A model generated the notes under the pieces. That model searched no databases. It worked only from the letters and a program-made list of their open reading frames with translations, and was not told where the DNA came from. The translations under genes were made by a program, and so were the position numbers. A stretch of DNA of 64,000 nt, taken from the NCBI RefSeq assembly GCF_900116195.1, contig NZ_FOZW01000006.1:186001-250000 (forward strand), given 5' to 3'. Position 1 is the first letter of the stretch; each line of letters starts with the position of its first letter. This DNA comes from Alloyangia pacifica (lineage in GTDB: Bacteria; Pseudomonadota; Alphaproteobacteria; Rhodobacterales; Rhodobacteraceae). Of this stretch, positions 45,431 to 54,315 are shown one piece after another.

Positions 45431-47595
45431 GCGATTTCTCTGCCAGCACCGAGGGCGGCGTCTGCACCATCGCCTGGGACACGCCCGGCAAGTCGATGAA
45501 CGTCATGAGCCTCGAGGCGCTGTCCGAGCTCGACGCGCTGGTAGGCGCGGCGCTGGAGGACGCGGGCATCCGGGGCATCGTGATCACCTCCGCCAAGCCC
45601 GGCAGCTTTGCCGGCGGCATGGACCTGAAAACCCTCGCGGCGATGCGCGAGGCCACCCGGGACGACCCGGCCAGGAGCATCTTTGAGGGGATCATGGGGC
45701 TGCACGCGGGGCTGCGCCGGATCGAGCGCGCCGGGATGGACGCGGCGCACAAGGGCGGCAAGCCCATCGCCTGCGCCCTGCCCGGCACCACGCTCGGCAT
45801 CGGCTACGAGCTGGCGCTGGCCTGCCACCGCATCTTCGCTGCGCCGAATCCCGAGGCAAAGATCGGCCTGCCGGAGATCAAGGTCGGGCTGTTTCCGGGT
45901 GCCGGCGGCTCCACGCGGCTGGTGCGCAGGCTCGGCGCCATGGGCGCGGCACCCTACCTGCTGGAGGGTCAATTGCTCTCGCCGGAGAAAGCCAGATCGG
46001 CGGGGCTGATCGACGAGATCGCCGAGGACCCGCTCGAAGCCGCCCGCGCCTGGGTGCTGCAGGCCGCGCCCGAGGACTTGGTGAAACCCTGGGACCGCGA
46101 GGGCTTCAAATTGCCCGGCGGCGGGCCGTATCACCCGGCGGGCTTCATGACCTTCCTCGGTGCCTCGGCCATGGTGAACGGCAAGACCAAGGGCGTCTAC
46201 CCGGCGGCGAAGGCGCTGCTTTCGGCGGTCTACGAAGGCGCGCAGGTGCCCTTCGACACGGCACTGCGGATCGAGGCGCGCTGGTTCACCCATATCATGC
46301 TCGATCCGAGCTCGAGCGCGATGATCCGCACACTGTTCGTCGGCAAGGAAGCGCTGGAGAAAGGCGCCGGACGGCCCGAGGGCGTGCCGCCGCAGAGCGT
46401 GAAGAAGCTCGGCGTGCTCGGCGCCGGGATGATGGGGGCGGGTATTGCGTTGGTGGCGGCGCAGGCGGGGGTTCCCGTAGTCCTGATCGACCGCACGCAG
46501 GAGGCGGCGGACAAGGGTCGCGCCCATGCCGAGGCCTATCTCGACGAGGGTATGAGGCGCGGCAAGACCAGCCCGGAGCAGAAGCAGGCGGTTCTGGACC
46601 GGCTGACCGCCAGCACGGAGTTCGACGCGCTCGCGGGCTGTGACATGATCATCGAGGCGGTCTTCGAGGATCCGGAGGTGAAGGCCGAGGTCACCCGCAA
46701 GGCGCTGCGCCACGTGCCCGAAAGCTGCATCTTCGCCACCAATACCTCGAGCCTGCCGGTGTCGAAACTGGCCGAAGCCTCGCTGATGCCGGAGAATTTC
46801 GTCGGGCTGCATTTCTTCTCTCCGGTGGAGAAGATGCTGTTGGTCGAGGTGATAAAGGGTGCGCGTACCGGCCCGCGCGCCGTGGCCAAGGCGCTGGATT
46901 TTGCGCGGCTGATCCGCAAGACGCCGATCGTGGTCAACGACGCACGCTTCTTCTACGCCAATCGCTGCATCATCCCCTATCTCAACGAAGGCATGCGGCT
47001 CTTGCGCGAGGGCGTGGCCCCGGCGCTTATCGAGAACGCCGCCAAGCTGGCCGGTATGCCGCTGGGTCCGCTGCAACTGGTCGACGAGACCTCGATCGAG
47101 CTGGGGCTGAAGATCGCCCGGGCAAGCCGCGCTGCGATGGGCGACGCCTACAGGGATGCCGACGTGGACGAGGTGCTCGAGCGCATGGCCGAGCTCGGGC
47201 GGCTGGGGCGCAAGGCCGGCGCAGGCTTCTATTCATACGAGGGCGGCAGGCGGCGCGGGCTCTGGGAGGGGCTGGCCGAGACCTGGCCGCAGGCGGAGAC
47301 ACAGCCGGAGGTGCTGGAGGTGCAGCACCGGCTGCTCTTCGTGCAGGCGCTCGAGGCGGTGCGGGCATTGGAGCGCCACGTGCTGCCGGGCGTGCGCGAG
47401 GGCGACGTTGGGGCGGTTCTGGGCTGGGGCTTCGCGCCCTGGTCGGGCGGGCCGTTCTCCTGGCTCGACATGCTCGGCGCGCCCTATGCCGCAGAGCGCG
47501 CGACCGAGCTGGCCGAGCGCCATGGCCGCCGTTTCGCCTGCCCCGAGACGTTGACCGAGATGGCGCGCACCGGGCGGCGCTTCTACGGCCCCTGA
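45427..47595 (+). CDS. fadB: Fatty-acid oxidation multifunctional enzyme (FadB/FadJ type)
   Basis: A 722-residue two-part enzyme. The N-terminal half (about 1-190) is an enoyl-CoA hydratase of the crotonase fold (CALPGTTLGIGYELALACHRIFA, GLPEIKVGLFPGAGGSTRLVRR). The rest is a 3-hydroxyacyl-CoA dehydrogenase with the Rossmann start LGVLGAGMMGAGIALVAAQAGVPVVLID at about 330, MIIEAVFEDPEVKAEV, ATNTSSLPVSKLAEA and GLHFFSPVEKMLLVEVI. Together they hydrate and oxidise enoyl-CoA in beta-oxidation. It ends the fad cluster. A dispersed repeat and a 17-bp tandem repeat follow before ccr. Confidence 0.95.
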   Translation: MSDFSASTEGGVCTIAWDTPGKSMNVMSLEALSELDALVGAALEDAGIRGIVITSAKPGSFAGGMDLKTLAAMREATRDDPARSIFEGIMGLHAGLRRIERAGMDAAHKGGKPIACALPGTTLGIGYELALACHRIFAAPNPEAKIGLPEIKVGLFPGAGGSTRLVRRLGAMGAAPYLLEGQLLSPEKARSAGLIDEIAEDPLEAARAWVLQAAPEDLVKPWDREGFKLPGGGPYHPAGFMTFLGASAMVNGKTKGVYPAAKALLSAVYEGAQVPFDTALRIEARWFTHIMLDPSSSAMIRTLFVGKEALEKGAGRPEGVPPQSVKKLGVLGAGMMGAGIALVAAQAGVPVVLIDRTQEAADKGRAHAEAYLDEGMRRGKTSPEQKQAVLDRLTASTEFDALAGCDMIIEAVFEDPEVKAEVTRKALRHVPESCIFATNTSSLPVSKLAEASLMPENFVGLHFFSPVEKMLLVEVIKGARTGPRAVAKALDFARLIRKTPIVVNDARFFYANRCIIPYLNEGMRLLREGVAPALIENAAKLAGMPLGPLQLVDETSIELGLKIARASRAAMGDAYRDADVDEVLERMAELGRLGRKAGAGFYSYEGGRRRGLWEGLAETWPQAETQPEVLEVQHRLLFVQALEAVRALERHVLPGVREGDVGAVLGWGFAPWSGGPFSWLDMLGAPYAAERATELAERHGRRFACPETLTEMARTGRRFYGP

Positions 47596-47628
47596 CCCGG
47601 GGCGCGCCCGGACCTGCCGCCGGACGTG

Positions 47629-47764
47629 CGTATTTGGAAAGAGAAGAAGCGCAGGCCGATGCCGCTTCGTCTCATTCCAAAGGCGCCAAGGGTGAATTGG
47701 CCGCAGGCTCGCCGAGGTGCGCCTGCGGTCAGAGAGCCGATGGCGACGAGGGGGCAGCGCCCCC
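47629..47764 (+). repeat. Dispersed intergenic repeat, left part and terminal hairpin
   Basis: The left part CGTATTTGGAAAGAGAAGAAGC is intact at 47629-47650, but the central CCACATG...AAATATCCC block is missing or unrecognisable; GGGGGCAGCGCCCCC at 47750-47764 closes the element. About 100 bases of unrelated sequence separate the parts. Confidence 0.55.
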
Positions 47765-47766
47765 TC

Positions 47767-47817
47767 CCTGTTCCATTGCGGCCCCTGTACAATTGCGGCC
47801 CCTGTTCATTTGCGGAC
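47767..47817 (+). repeat. 17-bp tandem repeat, three units
   Basis: Units read CCTGTTCCATTGCGGCC, CCTGTACAATTGCGGCC and CCTGTTCATTTGCGGAC. They directly follow the hairpin of the dispersed repeat and end 10 bases before the stop codon of the minus-strand ccr gene. Confidence 0.85.
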
Positions 47818-47827
47818 TGTCCCGGGG

Positions 47828-49108
47828 TCAGCCCGCAAGCGCCTCTTCGAAGGTGCGCAGCCCGGTGCGCGGGGCCTGCACCAGCACCGCCATGTTGCCC
47901 GGCTTGTGCTCGTTGCGCAGCATCTTCACATGCGCCGCCGGGATCTCCTCCCAGCCGAAGACCTCGGACATGCAGGGATCGAGCCGCCGTTCGATCATCA
48001 GCTTGTTGGCGGCCGACGCCTGCTTGAGATGGGCAAAATGCGAGCCCTGCAAACGCTTCTGGTGCATCCACATGTAGCGCACGTCGAAGGTGCAGTTGAA
48101 ACCGGACGTGCCGGCGCAGATCACCACCATGCCGCCCTTCTTGCAGACCAGCGCCGAGACCGGGAAGGTCGCCTCGCCCGGGTGCTCGAAGACCATGTCG
48201 ACGCTGACGCCCTTGCCGGTGATCTCCCAGATCGCCTTGCCGAACTTGCGCGCTTCCTTGAGCCACTCGTTGTACTCGGGCGTGTTGACGGTGGGCAGTT
48301 GGCCCCAGCACTTGAACTCGTTGCGGTTGATGACGCCCTTGGCACCCATCGACATGACGAACTCGCGCTTGCTCTCGTCCGAGATCACCCCGATGGCGTT
48401 GGCGCCGGCGGTGTTGATCAGCTGGATCGCATAGGACCCGAGGCCGCCCGAGGCACCCCAGACCAGCACGTTCTGGCCCGGCTTCAGCTCGTGCGGGTGG
48501 TGGCCGAAAAGCATCCGGTAGGCGGTGGCCAGCGTCAGCGTGTAGCAGGCGCTTTCCTCCCAGGTCAGGTGCTTGGGCCGCGGCATGAGCTGCTGCGCCT
48601 GCACGCGGGTGAACTGGGCAAAGCTGCCGTCCGGCGTCTCGTAGCCCCAGATGCGCTGGCTGGGCGAGAACATCGGATCGCCGCCGTTGCACTCCTCGTC
48701 GTCGCCGTCGTCCTGATTGCAGTGGATGACCACCTCGTCGCCAACCTTCCAGCGGGTGACCTTGTCGCCCACCTTCCAGACAATGCCCGAGGCATCGGAG
48801 CCGGCAATGTGATAAGGGGCACCATGGCCGTCGAAGGGGCTGATCGGCACGCCGAGCCCGGCCCAGACGCCATTGTAGTTGACCCCGGCCGCCATCACCA
48901 GAACCAGCACCTCGGAGCTGTCGATCTCCCAGGTGTCGACGACCTCCTTCTGGAACGACTGGTCGGGCTCGCCGTGACGCTCGCGGCGAATCGCCCATGC
49001 GTACATCTGCTTCGGCACATGGCCGAGGGGCGGCATCTCGCCGATCTCGTAGAGGTCTTTCACCGGTGCGTTATAGGGCGCGATCTCGGTCTTGCTGTCC
49101 AACGCCAT
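47828..49108 (-). CDS. ccr: Crotonyl-CoA carboxylase/reductase
   Basis: A 426-residue member of the zinc-less medium-chain dehydrogenase family that reductively carboxylates crotonyl-CoA with NADPH and CO2 to ethylmalonyl-CoA, the key step of the EMC pathway. Seen: VMAAGVNYNGVWAGLGVPISPFDGHG, CNQDDGDDEECNGGDPMFSPSQRIWGYETPDGSF with the acidic insertion typical of Ccr, the nucleotide site VLVWGASGGLGSYAIQL, and MVFEHPGEATF. Start MALDSKTE at 49108 has AAGGAGG five bases upstream; the ATG one codon earlier is too close. Divergent from ecm with a shared regulatory region. Confidence 0.97.
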   Translation of the reverse strand: MALDSKTEIAPYNAPVKDLYEIGEMPPLGHVPKQMYAWAIRRERHGEPDQSFQKEVVDTWEIDSSEVLVLVMAAGVNYNGVWAGLGVPISPFDGHGAPYHIAGSDASGIVWKVGDKVTRWKVGDEVVIHCNQDDGDDEECNGGDPMFSPSQRIWGYETPDGSFAQFTRVQAQQLMPRPKHLTWEESACYTLTLATAYRMLFGHHPHELKPGQNVLVWGASGGLGSYAIQLINTAGANAIGVISDESKREFVMSMGAKGVINRNEFKCWGQLPTVNTPEYNEWLKEARKFGKAIWEITGKGVSVDMVFEHPGEATFPVSALVCKKGGMVVICAGTSGFNCTFDVRYMWMHQKRLQGSHFAHLKQASAANKLMIERRLDPCMSEVFGWEEIPAAHVKMLRNEHKPGNMAVLVQAPRTGLRTFEEALAG

Positions 49109-49175
49109 CATGGCCTCCTTCCTCACTCCTGCGTGGCCCGCGCCGCAGTGCAGAATCGCGGGGCTCCTCACCATC

Positions 49176-49204
49176 GGGATACAATCCGTCGCGCAATATT
49201 GCAA
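49176..49204 (-). promoter_or_regulatory. ccr promoter with overlapping GCAATATTGC palindrome
   Basis: On the minus strand TTGCAA (49199-49204) and TATCCC (49176-49181) are 17 bases apart. The exact palindrome GCAATATTGC (49193-49202) overlaps the -35 box, a place where a bound regulator would block or assist RNA polymerase. TTGC/GCAA half-sites also appear in the ecm and mcl2 leaders. Confidence 0.5.
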
Positions 49205-49351
49205 CTCAAATGGATTACGCTGAGAAATTTTATAACCTCGCAAATGCAGAAACTTCGCGCACCTTCGTACCGAAACGCATGTATACTGAGCTTTGAGAGA
49301 TCCTTCGTCTGCTGCGGCGCAGCCCCGGCCTCTCCGCCGCGATGCGGCGAA

Positions 49352-49380
49352 TTGACGAGACATTTTATTTCCAATATCCA
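49352..49380 (+). promoter_or_regulatory. Candidate ecm promoter
   Basis: TTGACG and TATCCA are separated by 17 bases, the same spacing and -10 type as the ccr promoter on the other strand. Transcription from about 49387 would give a leader of about 50 bases. Confidence 0.4.
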
Positions 49381-49387
49381 CACCACA

Positions 49388-49411
49388 TCGCAAGATGATT
49401 GCTCGCAAGAT
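49388..49411 (+). promoter_or_regulatory. Shared EMC-gene motif, ecm copy
   Basis: CGCAAGATGATTGCTCG (49389-49405) matches the mcl2 leader motif CGCAAGATTGTTGCTCG at 15 of 17 positions. It contains the dyad GCAA-N5-TTGC. TCGCAAGAT is repeated directly at 49388-49396 and 49403-49411, 15 bases apart. Confidence 0.5.
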
Positions 49412-49435
49412 TCGCGCAGCCCGAGGGAGGATGAC

Positions 49436-51412
49436 ATGAAAGACAGCAGCAGCCCGCGCCAGCCCGACCGCCCCTGGCTGATCCGCACCTATGCCGGCCA
49501 TTCGACCGCCAGCGCCTCGAACGCGCTCTACCGCGCCAATCTTGCCAGGGGGCAGACCGGCCTTTCCGTGGCCTTCGACCTGCCGACGCAGACCGGCTAC
49601 GACAGCGACCACGTGCTGGCGCGCGGCGAGGTGGGCAAGGTCGGCGTGCCCGTCTGTCACCTCGGCGACATGCGCGCGCTGTTCGACCAGATTCCGCTCG
49701 AGCAGATGAACACCTCGATGACGATCAACGCCACCGCGCCCTGGCTGCTGTCTCTTTATATTGCTGTCGCGGAGGAACAGGGCGCGGACGTCGCGAAGCT
49801 GCAGGGCACGGTGCAGAACGACCTGATCAAGGAGTACCTCAGCCGCGGCACCTATATCTGCCCGCCAAAACCCTCGCTGAAGATGATCGGGGACGTGGCC
49901 GAATATTGCTATGCCCACGTTCCCAAGTGGAACCCGATGAACGTCTGCTCGTATCATCTCCAGGAGGCGGGCGCGACGCCGGAGCAGGAGCTTGCCTTTG
50001 CCCTCGCCACCGCCTGCGCGGTTCTGGACGAATTGAAACCTCGGGTTAACGCCGAGGATTTCCCAGCACTCTGCGGACGCATCTCCTTCTTCGTGAATGC
50101 GGGTATCCGCTTCGTCACCGAGATGTGCAAGATGCGCGCCTTTGTCGACCTATGGGACGAAATCCTGCAGCAGCGCTACGGCGTCACCGACGCGAAATAC
50201 CGGCGCTTCCGTTACGGCGTGCAAGTCAATTCCCTGGGACTGACCGAACAGCAGCCGGAAAACAACGTCTACCGCATTCTCATCGAGATGCTGGCCGTGA
50301 CCCTTTCCAAGAAGGCCCGCGCCCGCGCTGTGCAATTGCCGGCATGGAACGAGGCCCTCGGTCTGCCGCGTCCCTGGGACCAGCAATGGTCGATGCGCAT
50401 GCAACAGATCCTCGCCTACGAGACAGACCTTCTGGAATTCGACGACCTCTTCGACGAAAATCCCGCGGTCGAGCGAAAGGTCACTTCGCTGAAAGAAGGT
50501 GCCCGCGCCGAACTGGCGAATATCGGCTCCATGGGCGGAGCAATCGGCGCGATCGAATACATGAAATCACGGCTGGTCGATGCCAATGCCGACCGGCTGG
50601 GACGGATCGAGCGCAACGAGACCACCGTCGTCGGTGTGAATCGCTGGACCGAAGCGGAACCCTCGCCGCTGCTCGGAGAAGACGGCGGCATCATGGTTGT
50701 GGACCCGGCTGTCGAGCAGGAGCAGATTTCGCGCCTCGAGGCGTGGCGTGCCGCGCGCGACAACACCGCCGTCGATGCGGCGCTCGCGGAGCTGCGCCGC
50801 GCCGCCGCGGCAGGTGAAAATGTCATGCCCGCCTCGATCATTTGCGCGCGGGCTGGCGTGACCACCGGCGAATGGGCCGGGGAAATGCGTGCTGTGCACG
50901 GCGAGTACCGTGGTCCCACCGGCGTCGCCAAGGCCATGTCGAACCGCACCGAGGGCCTTGAGGCCCTGCGCGCCGCCGTCGACGCAGTCAGCGACCGGCT
51001 CGGACGCCGGTTGCGCTTTCTGGTCGGCAAACCCGGTCTCGACGGGCATTCCAACGGCGCCGAGCAGATCGCTTTCCGCGCCCGCGATTGCGGCATGGAT
51101 ATCGACTACGAAGGAATACGCCTGACCCCGGAACAGATTGTCGAACAAGCCCGAAACGGCGCGCATGTCATCGGCCTGTCCATTCTCTCCGGAAGTCACA
51201 TTCCCTTGATCGAAGATATAATGCGGCGGATACATGCCGAAGGTATGGCGCAAATACCGGTGGTCGTCGGCGGTATCATTCCGGAAGAGGATGCCGCGAA
51301 ACTAAGAGCGCTCGGCGTCGCGCGGGTCTACACACCCAAGGACTTTGAACTTAACGAAATCATGAAGGATATCGTCGCCTTGGCCGACCCAGAGTGTGTC
51401 GCGGCGCAATAA
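49436..51412 (+). CDS. ecm: Ethylmalonyl-CoA mutase
   Basis: A 658-residue coenzyme-B12 mutase that converts ethylmalonyl-CoA to methylsuccinyl-CoA. The large barrel spans about 1-500 (WLIRTYAGHSTASASNALYRANLARGQTGLSVAFDLPTQ, split for length; then DSDHVLARGEVGKVGVPV). The C-terminal B12 domain from about 520 has GLDGHSNGAEQIAFRARDCGMD with the axial-ligand His538, then GLSILSGSH and VVVGGIIPEED. Its size and sequence resemble MeaA-type Ecm rather than the larger methylmalonyl-CoA mutase. Divergent from ccr, as in Rhodobacter sphaeroides. The start codon at 49436 follows GGGAGG. Confidence 0.96.
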   Translation: MKDSSSPRQPDRPWLIRTYAGHSTASASNALYRANLARGQTGLSVAFDLPTQTGYDSDHVLARGEVGKVGVPVCHLGDMRALFDQIPLEQMNTSMTINATAPWLLSLYIAVAEEQGADVAKLQGTVQNDLIKEYLSRGTYICPPKPSLKMIGDVAEYCYAHVPKWNPMNVCSYHLQEAGATPEQELAFALATACAVLDELKPRVNAEDFPALCGRISFFVNAGIRFVTEMCKMRAFVDLWDEILQQRYGVTDAKYRRFRYGVQVNSLGLTEQQPENNVYRILIEMLAVTLSKKARARAVQLPAWNEALGLPRPWDQQWSMRMQQILAYETDLLEFDDLFDENPAVERKVTSLKEGARAELANIGSMGGAIGAIEYMKSRLVDANADRLGRIERNETTVVGVNRWTEAEPSPLLGEDGGIMVVDPAVEQEQISRLEAWRAARDNTAVDAALAELRRAAAAGENVMPASIICARAGVTTGEWAGEMRAVHGEYRGPTGVAKAMSNRTEGLEALRAAVDAVSDRLGRRLRFLVGKPGLDGHSNGAEQIAFRARDCGMDIDYEGIRLTPEQIVEQARNGAHVIGLSILSGSHIPLIEDIMRRIHAEGMAQIPVVVGGIIPEEDAAKLRALGVARVYTPKDFELNEIMKDIVALADPECVAAQ

Positions 51413-51500
51413 CGCGACATTCCAAACAAGGGTTGCAAAAGGAATCGGCTGTTCCACCCTGAGGTGGTCAGCCGACTATCGCTCTATGCGAAATGTCCAA

Positions 51501-51529
51501 TTGACACAAAGCCATGTCTTGCAGAATAG
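51501..51529 (+). promoter_or_regulatory. Candidate promoter for the H-NS-family gene
   Basis: A consensus -35 box TTGACA (51501-51506) is followed after 17 bases by GAATAG (51524-51529), a weak -10 box. It lies 44 bases before the GTG start codon at 51573. Confidence 0.4.
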
Positions 51530-51572
51530 CTCCATTTGCCGAATTTTTAAGGCACAGAAAACGGAGACTATC

Positions 51573-51884
51573 GTGAATATTGACCTTGATACCCTGTCCA
51601 AAGACGAGCTGAAGCAGCTGCAGGCCGACGTTGAGAAAGCCCTGGTTACAATAGACGCGCGCCGCAAGGCGGAAGCAAAGCGCGCGGCCGAGCAAGTGGC
51701 CAAGCAATTCGGATACTCGCTGGACGAAATCATCACCGCCGGCGGCACCAAGGGCTCCAAGGGCGCGCCCAAATACGCCAACCCCGCCGATCCCGCACAA
51801 ACCTGGACCGGTCGCGGCCGCAAACCCAACTGGGTGATCGATGCGCTCGGAGCTGGCAAGTCGCTCGAGGAACTCGCTCTCTGA
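51573..51884 (+). CDS. H-NS/HvrA-family nucleoid protein
   Basis: A 103-residue protein starting at GTG (51573) after CGGAGA. The N-terminal half is a dimerising coiled coil ([40 protein letters not shown], split by a conserved YSLDEII). The C-terminus [24 protein letters not shown] holds the H-NS DNA-binding loop, here with the GRGRKP sequence. In Rhodobacter capsulatus HvrA regulates photosynthesis and nitrogen-fixation genes under low light or nitrogen limitation. Here it could bind AT-rich DNA. It overlaps the deoD start (TGATG), so the two are co-translated. Confidence 0.92.
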   Translation: MNIDLDTLSKDELKQLQADVEKALVTIDARRKAEAKRAAEQVAKQFGYSLDEIITAGGTKGSKGAPKYANPADPAQTWTGRGRKPNWVIDALGAGKSLEELAL

Positions 51885-52588
51885 TGACCGTCCATATCGG
51901 AGCGAACCCCGGCGAAATCGCCGAAACGGTACTGCTGCCCGGAGACCCGCTGCGCGCGGAATGGGTGGCGCAAACGTTTCTGGACGACGCAGAATGCGTC
52001 AACCGGGTGCGCGGCATGTATGGCTTCACGGGGTTCTGGAAAGGACACCGCGTTTCCGTGCATGGCTCCGGCATGGGCATGCCCAGCCTCTCCATCTACG
52101 CCAATGAGCTGATCCGGGACTACGGGGCGAAGACCCTGATCCGCATCGGCTCCTGCGGCGCGATGCAGCAGAGCGTTTCGGTGCGTGACGTCATTCTCGC
52201 GATGACCGCGAGCAGCCTGTCGACACCGTCCCGCGGGATTTTCCGCGAGCTGAACTTCGCACCCTGCGCCGACTACGGCCTGCTGCGCGCGGCGGCCGAT
52301 GCAGCCGAGCGCATCGGTGCGAAACCCCATGTGGGCGGGATCTATTCCGCCGACGTCTTCTACGATGAACGCCCCGATCTGAACGAGATCATGACCCGGC
52401 ACGGAATCCTGGGCGTGGAGATGGAAGCCGCAGAGCTCTACAATCTGGCGGCCCGCCACGGCGTTCGCGCGCTGGCGGTTCTCACCGTCTCGGACCATCT
52501 CATCACGCAAGAAGCGCTGCCGGCAGAAGACCGGCAGAGCTCCTTTGCCGAGATGGTCGAGATCGCGCTCGAGGCGGCCTTCGCTTGA
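51884..52588 (+). CDS. deoD: Purine-nucleoside phosphorylase
   Basis: A 234-residue trimeric/hexameric DeoD-type phosphorylase that splits purine (deoxy)nucleosides with phosphate. Signatures: [60 protein letters not shown] and [10 protein letters not shown], whose Asp acts on the base. Length is typical. Its ATG overlaps the stop of the H-NS gene. A terminator follows directly, so this is a two-gene unit. Confidence 0.96.
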   Translation: MTVHIGANPGEIAETVLLPGDPLRAEWVAQTFLDDAECVNRVRGMYGFTGFWKGHRVSVHGSGMGMPSLSIYANELIRDYGAKTLIRIGSCGAMQQSVSVRDVILAMTASSLSTPSRGIFRELNFAPCADYGLLRAAADAAERIGAKPHVGGIYSADVFYDERPDLNEIMTRHGILGVEMEAAELYNLAARHGVRALAVLTVSDHLITQEALPAEDRQSSFAEMVEIALEAAFA

Positions 52589-52593
52589 GACCC

Positions 52594-52623
52594 GGGCGGG
52601 GCAGAAGCCCCGTCCGTCTTTCC
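52594..52623 (+). terminator. Intrinsic terminator of deoD
   Basis: GGGCGGGGC and GCCCCGTCC form a 9-bp stem with an AGAA loop; one G-U pair forms only in plus-strand RNA. CGTCTTTCC follows. It starts five bases past the deoD stop. Confidence 0.75.
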
Positions 52624-52655
52624 TTCGCAGCGCTGCTCCACACCGCGCCCGCCGC

Positions 52656-53501
52656 TCACATGCCGTGGCTGCCGTCGTAGCCGTTGCGCGCGGGGGGCTG
52701 CCAGCCTTTCAGCATCTCCTGCGGGACGGAGAGGATATCCACCTCCAGCGGCGCGCAGCGCGCCGCGTCGGAGCTGTGCTCGCTGCTGCAATCGCCCCCC
52801 GGGCAGGCGCTGAGCGCCCCGAGGAGGTCGATCTCTGCAAAGAAGGTCAGATGATCCCCGGGGCGCACCGGGCTTGCCTTCATGAAGTACTGGCCGGTGT
52901 CGCGCGTGAAGCCGGTGCACATGAAGACGTTCAGCACGTCATGCACCTCGCGCGCCGCCGCCTCCGCCGAGAGCCCCGTCGCATCCGCCAGCGCCCGCGT
53001 CAGGTTCGAATGGCAGCAATGGTGGTACTGGCCGCCGCTCAGCAGGTGATGGGTGTGCGGATCGCAGCGCGTGCCGATCACATCGTGCACCGAGCCGCCG
53101 AAGGCGTCGATACCGTACCAGTCGAGGCTGTCCTCGACGATGGTCGCCATGGGGCGCAGATGCGGAAAGCTCGACCACATGCGCTCGCCGGTGGTCAGGT
53201 GTGCGCCATGCAGCGCCCGCGTCTTGCCCGAGTAGAAGCGCTCCGACAGATCGTTCGCGTTCCACAGGTTCAGGTCTCCCACCTGCGGCGCCTCTACGCT
53301 GCGGATGCGGAAGAAGCCGCCCGCCGGCACTCGGAAGGCGCAAGCCTCGCGTGGGGCGGCGACCACGGTCTCGACCAGCTCCGCCTGTGCCAGCGCGTCC
53401 CGATAGAGCGCCATGTCCGGCACCGGCAACGTCTCGTTCGGGTAGCAGATCACCGGCTCCACGGCGCGGCGGGCTTCGGCATCTGCGGGGGCTTGGGTCA
53501 T
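52656..53501 (-). CDS. DUF1989 urea carboxylase-associated family protein
   Basis: A 281-residue protein of the DUF1989 family, which includes urea-carboxylase-associated proteins. It has a cysteine- and histidine-rich core: CDPHTHHLLSGGQYHHCCHSNLTRAL, then NVFMCTGFTRDTGQYFMKASPVRPGDHLTFFAEIDLLGALSACPGGDCSS, which fits a metal site. No urea carboxylase gene is nearby. The start at 53501 is preceded by a fair ribosome site; a longer in-frame start at 53582 runs into the dispersed repeat. Its substrate is unknown here. Confidence 0.85.
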   Translation of the reverse strand: MTQAPADAEARRAVEPVICYPNETLPVPDMALYRDALAQAELVETVVAAPREACAFRVPAGGFFRIRSVEAPQVGDLNLWNANDLSERFYSGKTRALHGAHLTTGERMWSSFPHLRPMATIVEDSLDWYGIDAFGGSVHDVIGTRCDPHTHHLLSGGQYHHCCHSNLTRALADATGLSAEAAAREVHDVLNVFMCTGFTRDTGQYFMKASPVRPGDHLTFFAEIDLLGALSACPGGDCSSEHSSDAARCAPLEVDILSVPQEMLKGWQPPARNGYDGSHGM

Positions 53502-53562
53502 CGGGTCACTCCTGTTCCGACGCCAGATGACCCTGCGCAGGCCCAAGGCGCAAGCCCCGCCC

Positions 53563-53621
53563 CTTCTTCTCTTTCGATACACGCCGGGGGAGTCCGCGCA
53601 GCGGACGGGGGCAGAGCCCCC
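53563..53621 (+). repeat. Dispersed repeat fragment with inverted left part
   Basis: CTTCTTCTCTTTC, the reverse complement of the family's GAAAGAGAAGAAG, is joined to GCCGGGGGAG, a GTCCGC/GCGGAC hairpin and GGGGGCAGAGCCCCC in plus orientation. The left element is inverted relative to the hairpin, a mosaic arrangement. Confidence 0.65.
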
Positions 53622-53646
53622 TCCCCGCGCACAACGGGCGCGAAGC

Positions 53647-53844
53647 TCAGGCCTTTGGCCTCAGGCAAATCTCGGGGGTCTCGCCGCGTGGCCCTGTCGT
53701 CGTCGCCCCGCATTGCACGCAGGTCCAGCTGCTCTGGCCCTCGCCGCGGCGCTCGCGCCAACGGCATTTGCGGGTGTCGCCATGCCGGTAGTTGAAGACC
53801 AGCAGCAGGATCACCGCAACGACAAAGACCCCCGCGAAAATCAC
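53647..53844 (-). CDS. Small membrane protein with a CxxC zinc-ribbon-like tail
   Basis: A 65-residue protein starting at GTG (53844) after GAGG. A single hydrophobic helix covers about residues 2-18 (IFAGVFVVAVILLLVFNY). The remainder is basic and holds CRWRERRGEGQSSWTCVQCG and TPEICLRPK; CVQC with the two further Cys could bind zinc. I recognise similar small proteins in Rhodobacterales without a known function. It is encoded 125 bases downstream of the next gene to its right on the same strand. Confidence 0.65.
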   Translation of the reverse strand: MIFAGVFVVAVILLLVFNYRHGDTRKCRWRERRGEGQSSWTCVQCGATTTGPRGETPEICLRPKA

Positions 53845-53927
53845 CGGGGGCCTCGATCGGTCTGTCTTGTGCAGGAAGCAGTGCGCATGGCGGTCTACCT
53901 AGCGCGCCGTGCCACCGGTCGCCAGTC

Positions 53928-54089
53928 TCAGGCGGCGCGGTAGTAATCCAGCGTGCCCAGATCGGCGGTCACATCCTTGTGCGCCACCTGCACCAGCACG
54001 GGCTCGGGCTGGTAGTAGGCAAATGCCTGCTCGAGGGCTTCGAGCGCTTCGCGGGCGGTGGTCTCGGTCTTAGCAGCGGTGCTGGTCAT
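53928..54089 (-). CDS. Small conserved protein, 53 residues
   Basis: A 53-residue reading frame, MTSTAAKTETTAREALEALE followed by QAFAYYQPEPVLVQVAHKDV and TADLGTLDYYRAA. I recognise similar proteins of this length with the TTAREALE...YY.PEP pattern in Rhodobacterales, always without a function. It has no membrane segment. It lies downstream of sdhB on the same strand, beyond the sdh terminator, and is shorter than most gene-finder cut-offs. Confidence 0.7.
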   Translation of the reverse strand: MTSTAAKTETTAREALEALEQAFAYYQPEPVLVQVAHKDVTADLGTLDYYRAA

Positions 54090-54260
54090 AGCATCTATCC
54101 TTGATCTCTCGATCTCCTCCCGTGTGCCACCCTACATAGGGCTTTGAGCGCTGCAGCACACCGGCGGATGCTGCAACCAAGCTCTGCGCTGAGCGCAACC
54201 GTCGCTGTCCGCCCTGCTCCGCGCCCCGGCAACTTTCGGACGTGGCGCGGCCCGGAACGG

Positions 54261-54290
54261 CAAAGCGCCGCCCCCGCGAGGGGACGGCGC
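54261..54290 (-). terminator. Intrinsic terminator of the sdh operon
   Basis: On the minus strand GCGCCGTCCCC and GGGGGCGGCGC pair over 11 positions with one U-G wobble that exists only in minus-strand RNA, around a TCGC loop; TTTG follows. It lies 26 bases past the sdhB stop. Confidence 0.75.
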
Positions 54291-54315
54291 CTTGCATTGG
54301 TGTCGCCACTCCGGA

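Noticed and set aside
47717-49435. In-frame upstream extension of ecm across ccr
   Set aside because: It is antisense to ccr; the real Ecm start has a ribosome site and the expected N-terminus. The extension is an artefact of high GC.
49109-49435. Cobalamin riboswitch upstream of the B12-dependent ecm
   Set aside because: No B12-box-like conserved segment is visible and the gap is occupied by promoter and dyad motifs.
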